Shown here: piece by piece, positions 22,794 to 35,160 of the stretch | Layout: each line of letters begins with the position of its first letter | Numbering within the stretch: position 1 is the stretch's first letter | Assembly (NCBI GenBank): GCA_023376005.1 | Contig: CM042160.1 | Span: 86,495,521 to 86,559,520, forward strand | Length of the DNA: 64,000 nucleotides | DNA from: Doryteuthis pealeii | Lineage: Eukaryota; Mollusca; Cephalopoda; Myopsida; Loliginidae | Direction of reading: 5' to 3' | Translations under genes and position numbers: made by a program | The notes under the pieces: model-generated | Database searches by the model: none | What the model was told of the DNA's origin: nothing | Seen by the model: the letters and a program-made list of their open reading frames with translations, nothing else

Positions 22794-25700
22794 TGAGTGG
22801 TAAAAACAATGTGAAAGAAATCTTTCATACATCATAGATGCCCTTCAGCCATTGGTGGAATAGATTCATTCTTTAAATAATAAACCCAAAAGGAGGGGGG
22901 AAGAGGTGAATGTTGTTATTAGAGATGGAAGAGGTTGTTGTATGGTTGAACAATGGGAGGGTTAAAAAAGGAAATGATATATCAAATCCATTGGAATGAA
23001 TTAACCAAACAATGAAGCTATATATATGGTTGAAAATAGAGGAAAAAGTGGATATAACAACACACTAACTATATTCAATTGAAAATTTGCCTCGTATTTA
23101 GTGAGGCTTCTTCAGAATTTATTGTGAAGACAAATGCTTTTATACTGAAAAGGTACAACAACCCACTCTATGACAAACTAACCAATCCAGGAATAAGAGT
23201 CATACAAACTACCTCCAAAACAATTAGAAATCTCACCAGTTCCTCCACACTCACAAACACTCCTAACATCTCCAACGCAGGCATCTACACCATTCCAAGC
23301 AACGACTGTGACAAAAGCTAAATTGGTGAAAACCCAATGAAGCCTTGACAAACATGTCTATGAGCATAAAAGATCACTAAAGACAAATGACACCCAAAAT
23401 GCCCTATTCATACACACACAAACTTTGGTCACACATTCAACTTCAGTCACGTGTCGCTGCTCAAACCCATACATAAGAGCCTGCATTGTCTATGCGAAGC
23501 GGCACTCGTTGCAAACTGCAGAGTGGTGAGGCAGAGGCCAGGGCTCTTCAACCTAGATACAGCTATTAAAAAAATCGTAGCTCAAGAGATCAAAATTGAA
23601 TAAAAACGGATTCAAAAAATTCAAATTTAAAAAAAAAGTCTTCAAAATATGTTTAAACAAAAATATTCCAATCCTCCAGGTTTACAAACCTTCACTCACA
23701 GTAATCATCACACACTGACCTACATCCTGACTAACAAATTTCTTCAAAGGCAATAAACTGACCCCACAAATTAAACCCATCCCTCCTTTTTCACTCTATA
23801 CCACATACCCAAACCCTCTTCTCTTACCTGCACTAAAAATGTACCTTTTCAGTATAAAAGCAGACAATAAATTCTGAGGAAACCTCACTAAATACTGAGG
23901 CAAAATATCAATTGAATTTAGTTGCTGTGTTGTTAAATCCACCTTTTCCTCCATATTTTGTCGGATTTACTAAATCCTTCACTCATATATGAATAAATTA
24001 AATAAATATAAAACCTAAACTAATGCAAACCTATTGAAATGGTCGTAATAACAGAATTAACTGACACTAAATTATACAAGTCACCCATATCAGTTTACAT
24101 GGAAATTGATTTTTTTTAAATTTTTAACGATTGAAAGAAAAAGTGGAGGAAAAAAGATTTGTTATTGTGCACGGGATTTTTAGAATTTAGGGTCATTTGG
24201 GCACAAGTAAGATTTTAAAATACAAACAAAACAAATAGTCCAGGTTAACAGCACGGTTAACCCAAATTCAACTTTTATACTTTATTTTTCCAATGAAATC
24301 AGGAAAAACAAAAAGTTTTGACATTTTCCAAAACTTTTCTGGTTTCCCCGATGATACTTGCATCAGAAAAATAAGGGCTAAAAAGGTTTGGCTTTGGGCT
24401 ATCCTTACTGTGCTTTTAACCTGAACTGTCCATAAAATCAAAGAGTATTTTTTTCATAAAACAAATAAATGATGAAAGTTAAAAAATTAAAAATGTTATA
24501 GATTCATAATATTTCATTGATTAAATTATTTACTGTCTGAATGACAAATTCCAATTCTCAAAATCACATTTTGCACTTAGATAAAATCAATCCAACATTT
24601 TTTAGTACATTAATGGGTGAAAGTAGCATTTATTTTGTATATTAAAAAAAAAAAACGTAAAACAACTTTTGCTACCCTTTATAGATTTGTATTATCTTCT
24701 TCCTCACATCTGCAAGGAACATGAAATTAATATATTAAAAATGAATATCAGAAAAAAAGTTAATTTAACAAACTAAAGGAGTAGTGTAATGGTTATCATA
24801 GAAAATTGAAATGACAAATGGTTTGAATTTTTGCATAAATTATATGCAGAGATGCTGATAGGTACATATCCTGCATCCCTGATGCACAAAAATCTAAAAG
24901 GATGTAGTAAAATCATATCCATGCATCCCAGTGTTTTCCTTTTTTATTCCCTCACCATTTCAAGCTAACTGTAAATACATTTCAATAGTTTCTTAGAAAT
25001 GAATTACACAGGATAGGTTACAAGGTAGAAGTTAGACAGCTTTAGTTGAGACTCAAATTTTCCCCAGGAACCCATTCAAAGCAAATATGTACATCCCAGG
25101 ATGCACTAAATCAAAAAGCTATCAGCATCACTGTATATGATCACGTAGCACTTGTTCTTAAGTGTATGAATTTCCTTTTGCAAGATACTATGATGGGGAA
25201 AAATAGGACTTGTTGTCGGCATACTATAGTGGGTAATAAAGATTACTGCTGAAGTAGTAGTAACATGAAAAGTGGATACATTTGTTAACCCTGAACTAGA
25301 AACAAAGGCTATTTTAGATTTTATCTTCAAAAATCACGCTTTATCATTATCAGATAAAGAAAATTAAATTCTAGACAAAAAGATGAAAATAAATCAAATA
25401 TTGTGTGAGAGAAACACTTCAATACATGCACCTGCTCTTTCTGGAAGAGAGAGAAAAAACGACAAAAAAAACACTAATGAAATATCTACAATCTTCCTTA
25501 TTTAATCATTGGAACAGACATTCTGTGATGCTAATATCTAGAGACAGGTAACCACTTTTATACAGTAATATCTTAAAGGAATAAATACATCTCTAGTAAA
25601 AGCTTTTAAGATGTTATATAAAAAATAACAAATGCAGAAGAAATTTAGTACTTATTGAAGAGATTGATGAAACCAAAATTAAGTATAATCTAACTAAAAC

Positions 25701-28700
25701 CTATAAGGATGAAAATCTGCAAATGCTTTTAAAATTCTATTAATAAATCAAAGAGGAGTCATATGAACAATGATTGCCAAAAGGAAGACAGCTAAGATGA
25801 CTTTAAAATAAAGTTATAGCATTATAAAATTAGCAGAAAAACAATTTGAAGTAAGATAAACTGGATAACTAAATGATGAATATTACAAATATCGTGAAGT
25901 GGTTGAAATAATCATATATTTCTAACCAGTGGTGGAGCACTAACAAAAAGGCCATGATATTGAATAATATTCAAGGCAACTTGGCAGCTGAAGAGAAAGT
26001 TTAAGAAACATAAGTCAACAATAATCTTTTAATCATAGCTAATTCAAATAGTTATTTAAATAAGAATTTAATATTAATTGATACTAAGTTTTGTATAATT
26101 GTTTTTTCTTTATACAAAGGTTTTTGTTTAATAAGCCCTCATAAAATAATATCCTACTCCAAAAATCTGAAACATTTAAACTACCTTAAAATACAAATTT
26201 ATTTATATATATATATATATAAATAAGAAAGTGTTGGTCTTTCTGCCAGAATCTCCTATAAAGAAAAATAAATAAAGTTCAAATTAAGTTCTGTAAAAAA
26301 AAAAAAAAAAAAAAAAAAAAGGTGGAAATGGAATTGATCTGAAAGAGATTAAAAGAAAAACTGCCACATTAAGAAATGAATTATATCTACACAAATTCTA
26401 AGATGCATTCTCATGAATTACAATTGAGATTTCTAAATTCAGTAAAATAAATAAAATCCAAAATATATATTCATCTTGCATTTTCTTAAAACCAGACTTA
26501 AACCCATAAAACATTCCAACTCAGCAGTATCTACAAATTGTTTTTATACCATTTATTTTCAATTTACAGGTACATAAATGTAGTACTAAGTCTATTAAAT
26601 GTATGTATACATTTATCAAGTATATGGAAAGAAAAATAATTGTGATTTAAATGAAATCTAGAAAACTCTTATAATAGAGGGACTTTGTTGCTAGGAATCT
26701 AATTGTAGCGTCAAAAACAGTTTTTATCAAGATTCTAATTTGTATCATTGTTTGGTCTTTATCATATTCTGAGAATTATTTCAGCTTCCTCAAAAGTGAT
26801 GTTTGTGCTAGAAGTGTAAGGTTTATTCAGTTTTCTTTTTTCTATATTGGGTTTAACTAAACCTGCATAAAATTCTAAGTGTTTGATACTTCTGTCAAGT
26901 AGTCTTCATTCCAGCAATTTTAAACTAGCATTCTTATACAATGTTAAGATTTTTTTTATGTTTCTTTAGGATAATTCCAAAAGCAAATAAAATAATTTAA
27001 AAAGTTCCTAATGTATGCTTTTCTCAAGCATTAAATAAAACACAGCAGTTTATTTAGGCCAAGATTAATGATCAGTTATTAACCACAAGCCTTTTAAAGT
27101 GTGTCCTGTAAACCAAGGGTCTCAAATACTCAACCCATGACTGTCTATCCAGGTGATTCCTAAAATTTGGGCATTTAATAAAAAAATTCACCTTATTTGT
27201 TTTTTATTATTCCCATTTTTAGTAAAAAAAGTTTTCCCAATTTGCACTATCCTATTTTAGCTGTGGAACTGAGGGAAATTGTAGACGTCACTTTCTATAT
27301 CACTGTTAGCTTAACTGCAAATCTTCCACATGACCATTTGTCCTTTTGTTATCCTTTAAAGATAACAATTTAGTCACTTTATATTGAAACTAAAGTGACT
27401 AACTGGTACTTTTAACTTCAAAGAAATTTTCATACTATGAACCTAGTACAAAAGATTAATATATTCCCTGTATCATTCAATATACAATCATATAACAAAT
27501 GTATTGCCGGTCATTAATTATCCATTGTATAAGACCAATGAATAAAAATATGAAACAAGACCTTTCAATTAAACATTTTGTATATTATGATACAATGCAA
27601 TTGCATACAAAACAGCTATAACATTCTTTCAAATAAGGGATGTAATTAAGTTTTTTTTTTTTTTTTTTAAATATCTACTACAAATTAGAAAAAAAAAAAA
27701 AAAAAAAAACATCAATTAGACTGTTCAAAATCTATCATTACCCTCTTTTAAGTTTTGATGTTTTATTTCAAACTTTTATCCTTAACTTATAAAAGCAAAA
27801 TTGCTTTTAATACTCATAAATATTAATCCAAAAAACCCATAGTCAAGTAATTGCTTAAAAATTATCAAACTTAACCAAGTTGTTAAATAAATGAATAAAA
27901 GTTCCAAAAAATATTTAGGATGAGCTGGAAAAAAAAAAAAAAAAAAAAAAAAAAAAGAATCAACTAGAGGAAAAATTTGATAGCAATTTTAAACTGTAAG
28001 AATATTTTTCAATGAAGCTGTTGAGGGGAAAGAAGAAAAAAAGCAGTTGTGAAATTGCAAGTGATATATAAAGTCAAATGAAAGTGAAAAATGTGTTGAA
28101 GCTGAAGAAAAAAAATATAAAAAGCAGCAAAAAAAGTTTCATCTTTTAATGTGTCAATTTATGAGGGACAAAATTATGGGGGGGAAAAAAGAAAGAAAGA
28201 AAAAAAAAAAACAGTGACCGACTAAAATGAAATTAGAGATAAAATCTAGAAATTATTTTCAACAGTTGATTTGTTGATACAATAAAAATCTGAAATATAA
28301 GTAAACTTTCTTGAAAATAGGTGTAATTACACTAATTTTCTGGAAGAATGCTGAAAACTTACAAGTAAATCTATTTTAGGTTCAAAAATTCAAGTGAAAA
28401 TTTAAGTGCAAGAGTGCGAGGGTGATGGGAGTGGGGGCAAGTGCTTAAAAAAGCTGCTAGGTGACAAATTTGAAAGCAGAAAGAAAAAAAAGTGAGCAAA
28501 TCAAAAAATATGCCTGCAACTGTAAAGGATGAAAAACCATTTTTTTTAAAAAGAAAAAGATTTGTTGAAAATAAAATAATAAGCAACCAATTACCTCAGT
28601 TGCATATAATATATCCATTATTTCTTTCACCACAGCATTATCTTCATGTTCCTGGCACAGAATTTCAATTGTCCTTAATTTTCCGAAATAAAAGTCTCTC

Positions 28701-31700
28701 TCTTTCTCCAAACCATCAACTGTTATTTTCATTTCATCCACCTGCAATAAAACCAGAAAGTTTATATATATCTATATCTATATATATATCTACTTAATAA
28801 AGTTGCAATTTAGCATGAAAGAGCATTTTTACATCTATATTATTATTGTACCTTGAATTTAGAGGTAAGCCAAAATTGTCCTAGAAAAAAAGAAAAAAAA
28901 AAGGATTGGACCTGAGCGTAATACCACATTTGCCAGAATTACAAAATTGGAACCTCAGATGCAGTTTAACATCATACTCAAGACTTTAAATTGGTAGAAT
29001 TTCAATTTTTCATTAACTTAAGTGTATTAATAAACTAGTGGATGTCCCTCAGCCACCACCTTTTAGCACCTATATGATAAAAAGAATTTGGTGTTTGCCA
29101 TAACAGTAATTAGTAGAATACAAGTAGAACAATCATAGATGCTAAGGTGTCACTTGTTAATATCAACAGACAAGACAATATTTATAAATTCTGTCATATC
29201 TCTAAGTTATGACCCTAATAAATGAAAGTATATAAATTACCTTTCTATTAATGCTTAGAACAACATTTTTTTAAATATTTAAACTACCAGTTTTCTTTTT
29301 TTTTTTTTTTTTTAATGTTTAGGTGATATTTTTCATCAGCAAGATAAAGTATAAGATTATTTCACTAACAGATAGCAAAGGTTTAGGGTTTAGAAAAAGA
29401 ATGAAAACATGGATCACTCACTTGTTTTCTAAGATCATCCACTTTTTGATTGTCTCCCATCTGGTTATTTACTGCCGGACGGGCCTGCTGACGGGCAGGC
29501 GTTTTAGAAGGAGGAGCAGCTAAAAAAATAAAAATATCAGAAATATTACAAAGTGAATATAAGAATGCATTTCAATCCATGTAAAGAAGAAACCAAAAGG
29601 ATTCTTTTATTTAAACAAGATCATTGTTAGCATAAAAAAAAAAATTTTAAATTTGAAAACAAATTCAAAGACTTAAATGTTAAGACTTAGAAAGTTTACA
29701 AAATATGAATTTCATATATGCTGTTATTTTAAATAGCATGGGTACACATGATTATATACCCCACCCCATCAGATTTTGGGTGCGTATGTGTTTCAACTTA
29801 CCTTGCCTAGTTGTTGTCTTAGTCATACTTGCAGTTGACTTGGGAGGGGGTGCAGCTTTATTGGTAGGAAGTGGCTTGGCTGAGGTTGTTGAAATCCCTG
29901 CCATTTGCCGGGCAGCCACAGCATCATATTCATGTCCGTCATAGTTGGCCTCAAAGAATTTTTTAAACCACTGGACGAATTCAAAATTATCCTGAAATTT
30001 ACCCTTCACAAGTCTTTCTACTGGAACGACCTGTAAGAAAAACAGTAAATTATCAAACAAAAATGGGAAAAATTAAAATTGCAGATCAATGATTAAAAAA
30101 TATTGATTTCTAAAAATTAATATATCATTTAATTTGTAAATTCTAGCACCTTGAAAATTATTTAACATTATCATATTGAATTAAACTTTATATTTTTTCT
30201 ATTTTATAATTAGGAATAACAAACATTTGTAGCAATTATAAGTAAATTGCTAAGAAATATTCTGTTTTATTTCATAAGTTTGTTAATTTCTTTCAGCTAC
30301 ATTAAATATATATTCACAACTCCTCTGCAGGAGTAGGATGTGACACATGGTCAATTTCTTAAGTAAAGTTTAACAGGTTCGAATAAGTTTTCCTTCTAGA
30401 CTAGTTGCCTAACAGCATAATCCAGGATTTGAACTCTGGTCCATTTCCTACAATGATAACCATTACACCATCTATATTAAATAAGAATCAATTATTGATT
30501 GTGAAAACTATCACAAAAAATACCATAATAATCTTAATTGTAGAGCTATAAAAAAAAAACCCAAAAAAACTTTATTTCTAAAATCATCTAATCCACTCAA
30601 AAATGGAATTACATTATTTTTTTTTTTTTAGAGTTCTAATAAATCCCCAAAGTCATTGAATAGGCGGTTGCCCATAATTTACAAGTTTTCCATGAATTAA
30701 TCAAACATTACTTAAAAAAAAAAAAAAAAAAAAAAAAAACATTCTCATAACTCTTTCATTCTAATACATGTACATTTGTTTTCTTTTTTTTAAATGTCAA
30801 AAGCAAATTCTTCCAGTTGCTTGCAATCAAATACATAATATTCAGTAAACATAGTTTTAAGATCTTTTAGCATAAAACTAAGTTTCATAAAATCAGTAAC
30901 ATTTTTATATTGAATTTGATAACTTGGAAAATATTTACTGAAATGCAATACAACAGTTCAGAAGCATTTAAAAAAATAAAAAATCTTTTGAACAAATTCT
31001 ATCAATAAAAATCAATAAGACATTGTTCATAATAGCAAATATTTCTAATAACTGAGCAGAAAAAAAAAAGTTGAATAGACTCACCTTATCAACACCCAAC
31101 TTGGTAAAGCTTGCCTGAAGAAGTTTGAAGTTTTGTATATATTCATGCTCTAATCTAGTATTGAACTTTACTCTTTTTAATGGTATACAACCTGAAATAA
31201 AACATCAAGTGGTTAAACACTCATCAAAGTTCATTAAAAAAAATATATCATCACAACATCATTAGATAAAACTAAATTAAATGGATTTAATAAAGAATCA
31301 ATATTTCATATGGCATTTCCTACACGGCCATTTAAGTCTGATATTTTAAGTGCCAGATATCCATTTGAAAACTTTATGCTATCTAGATAACTGTTCATAG
31401 AATTTTAAGCCTTATTCAAGGCTAAACTTTGCATAAGTCATTAAATCTAAATCCAGAATAAGATTTTAAATTATCTAAAAGTAAACGAGTTTCAAAATAA
31501 TAATAAAGGCCTGGATATCAATTTAATACATTTTTCAGTTGACACTAATTATAAATTTTATAGCTGATGGTTTATCATTAGAATAGACATCTTTTTTTGC
31601 CTCGTCATATGAGGTCCAGTAAATATCAATACACTAGACTCTTACATCCTTTCAAACAGTGTTAAGCAGTTTGTTTTTTTTTTAGATTAGCCAACAAGAT

Positions 31701-32026
31701 ATTTTAGCTAACTTATTTGGAACTGAAAATTAGGAATAATGACTATTCCCCAATTTTCAGTGATTAATTCAAAATAAGCTATCTAAAATAATATATAATC
31801 TAAAAAAACTTTTGTCCAGATAATTATTTAAAATAATTTTTCAAAAATTAAAAAAAGGTGCTCGTAATTAAGAAATTCCAAGAGCCATAAAGGATTCATT
31901 TTTCCCCCCTAAAACCCTTGAATAAAAGCAAGTTTATTTTGCTAATTTACAAATACAATAAACAATCAAATGAGACAATGAAGTAGTGGATAAAATAAAG
32001 TAGAAATAAAAATTAAAAAAAACTAG

Positions 32027-32061
<35 letters not shown>

Positions 32062-34704
32062 AAAGAATTTCAGAATGTGATTAACCATTAAAAATTTGTG
32101 ATGAACAATCTGTTACATAAGCAGAACAAAAGAACCCCACCCCCACCCCAATACTATTTTGTAAAAGGTTTTAATTAGTCATAATAAAAATACTTATGAA
32201 AAAATAGTAATGACAGATTTTACCAGTCATAAATGCTGGTTTATATAATTATAGCTACATAAGTATAAAAAAACGTAGCCAATAATGATATCTTTGATTA
32301 TATCTCAAGACTTGAACAAGAACATTGGTCAACATTTTTCTTTAAACTTTCAAAATAACCGTTCTGGGCTGAAACATTCTTTGAGGGATTCAAAATATTT
32401 TTGACAATTTAAAAGGGATTAAAAACCCAAGAAATATCAAACTACTTTTATTTATCACTATGGTTAACTTAACAGCAGAAAATATTCTACACTGAGAATG
32501 AATTTAATTTGTCTATCTTCATATACCATAGGAAAGAATGAGAACAAAGAGTAATTTTATTTACACTTAAGTTATAAGGTTTAACATCTATCCAACAAAA
32601 CAACTGAAATAGTAAATAATATAACAATAAAGGTCATCAAAAGTATAAATTATCCTTTAGAAAGTGAATTCATTCAAATCTATTATGTTAAGAAATGATT
32701 TATTCAATAATTTGAGGTTCAAATCAAAAGTTTTTATTAAAAATCACAAAAATGACCAATTGAAAACAGCCCTTTCTAACTAATGAAATTTACCATCAAA
32801 ATTTTTTTTTTATAAGATCAGATGTATCAAGAAAATTTAAGTTAAAACTTAGCTGATAAATATATAAGAAAATCTACTCCAACAAATGTGGGAATAATAT
32901 GGCTAAATTGTCAGATTAATAACAGACAATTTATATTAGCTTAAGAAGATGTCAGTCTGCATTAAGATTTAAGATTACACATGGATAGCGGAACATTTTT
33001 TTCTGAGGTCTTGCCAGATCTCATCTTAAGTCTCGAGCCAATAGGATTTTATTGCCACTACTATCACATTTCATTTAGTAGTATAGAATAGTTAGAAAAA
33101 AAGAAAAGAAAAGAAAAAGCACTAACAAGAACATATTCTAAGAAATATAGATCGTATGTATGGCCAAATGTTTTGCCTCATTGGCATAAAAAAAAATTTA
33201 AAAAAAATGAAATATCAAATAGCTTACAATTTCAAAGAATAAACAATTGTATAGAAAAGAAAAAAAAAGAAATATTCAAAACAAAATGGTCCAATTAAAG
33301 TTTCAATGGCTTATTTTATAAGCAGCACAGGATTCTAACTTTAAAATATCTTCTAGTCCAACTAGGAACCTCAAGGTTCCTGGTTCGATATCGGCCCTCG
33401 CCAACTCAGTGTATGAGTAGCACAAGGATATGTGCGGTGAAGTGAGGAGCTGATGGTACGTGTGGCACTCTACCTCAGATGTCAAAACAATCTCCTTGAT
33501 CTAGCGCTAGTGAAAAGGGGACAGCCGATACCGACTTTAGGCCACTCCAACGACTTACGAGACAACACACTAAAAGTATTTATGGAAAAAAAGAAAATGG
33601 ATGCTATTAAGCCTCAAACTCTAATCATATTCAGTTTTAATAAATTCATTTTTAAAGTTGACTTACTACAAACTTTGCGCTTCTAGTTAGAAATGAAACA
33701 AGCGATTCTGAATGGAATTCTAGCCTACATCAAACACTAGTTTTGAATAAGCTTGATGACTAGACTTGGATTAATTTAACTTTGCAAGAAATCCCAAGGG
33801 TTGACAAAATATGTGATATAAACCCATGAAGAGAAAAGAAAATTTAGGCTTGTGATTCAGCACATTCCATAAGTTTTATTGACAGGGGCAAAACTAATGG
33901 ATAGCAGTTGATTTTAATTGTTGGAAAGAAATCTAATTTGGGTAAAAGAAAATGATTGTAAGAAAGACCCTTAAAAGTTATAACCTTGGAGAAGAAGAAG
34001 AAAAAAAATCTACACATCACTGACAAATATACATTATAATATATCTAAAAAATCTTCCTTAGAGAATCAGAAGTAGTTATCAAGTAACAACTATCAAAAG
34101 ACTAAAATGAAATCTTTTAGTAATTGACTAGAAGAAATCTACAAAACTTTTATATTTCAGTCCAAATAAAAAGATCATGTCAAGTAACATTTAAACAAAA
34201 AACAAAGAAAATTTAGAATAGGTATTTTTGAGTTGGTACAAAAAAGATACATTAGAAGTAAATAGGTTTATTTTATATCTAAAAGCATCAACGCTGAACT
34301 GCGAATTGTCCGTGCTTGAGAAGATATTTTTCATGCTATTTTTTTCCAAGTTATAGTCAGTTATATAAAAGCCCTTTGAAAAATTAAATTATGCCATGAT
34401 GTTTATAAAAAGTAGCCATTATAAATATATAGAATTTATAGATATACCTTTAAATTAAATATAGTAGAAAATATGTTTACTATATGTCAATTCAAACATG
34501 AAATGAATATGGATTCAGCTTTCCTTTTCCATACATGATGAAAGCCCATTTAAATTTACAAGTATCTCATGTATTAGCTGAAGAATGCATGACAAATGAC
34601 AAAACCTGGAAAAAGTATATTCTGATATCAAAAACACTATCATGTGACAAAAAATACTCATAAAATATGAAGTGTTATCAGATCTTCAACCAGAAAGTAT
34701 TTTG

Positions 34705-34746
<42 letters not shown>

Positions 34747-35090
34747 TGTCTAAAGCTTTTAATGACGAGTTACAAGATGCAGATTGCTTAATTTTGTTTA
34801 GTTTCTTTAATTACATGCAGGGCAATCAGAATTGCCAACTCTGATATTTTTATAAATATGTACAACCCATATTTAATGTTTACTTCAGAATTGAAACTGG
34901 TTTGGAAAACAGATTGGGGTTTCTTAGTAGTTCCAAAATATAAAACATTTTATATTAGTTGAAAACATGTATTTTTAAAATCTCTACTTCACTTACACAG
35001 CAAGTAATTTTCAAGAGCATCAATATTTATATCCTAACTTGAAATAACTTTTGTAAAAAAAAAAAAAAAAGAAAAAAGATAACTAGCACA

Positions 35091-35160
<70 letters not shown>

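Larger units (their letters stand above)
23031..23961 (+). mobile_element. Penelope-like retroelement remnant flanked by inverted repeats
   Basis: A degenerate coding stretch with a GIY-YIG endonuclease signature is flanked by inverted repeats of about 120 bp: 23031-23156, and its reverse complement 23841-23961. Penelope-like elements carry a reverse transcriptase followed by a GIY-YIG nuclease and often have terminal repeats in inverted arrangement. The reverse transcriptase is absent, so this is the 3' end of a 5'-truncated insertion with an inverted terminal-repeat copy. It lies in an EB1 intron, antisense to EB1. Confidence 0.75.
15980..28594 (-). other. EB1 intron between coding exons 6 and 7 (12.6 kb)
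   Basis: Very AT-rich, phase 0. It holds the GAAA tract, (TA)n at 17405-17468, a TA/TG tract at 18114-18177, a SINE tail at 21936-22003, a Penelope-like remnant at 23031-23961, a SINE head plus MITE at 24776-25133, and many poly-A runs (for example 19168-19204, 21823-21855, 27930-27956). No additional exon was recognised. Open frames in it are short and low-complexity. Confidence 0.85.

Noticed and set aside
28371..28594. Continuation of the EB1 exon 6 frame past the donor, and a second frame beneath it
   Set aside because: The conserved protein ends at a GT donor at 28594; beyond it the sequence is AT-rich intron, and the true last exon is at 15908-15979.
30407..30475. Functional tRNA-Gln gene
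   Set aside because: The A and B boxes are tRNA-like but the cloverleaf cannot be completed, and the sequence continues into a SINE body and tail found elsewhere.
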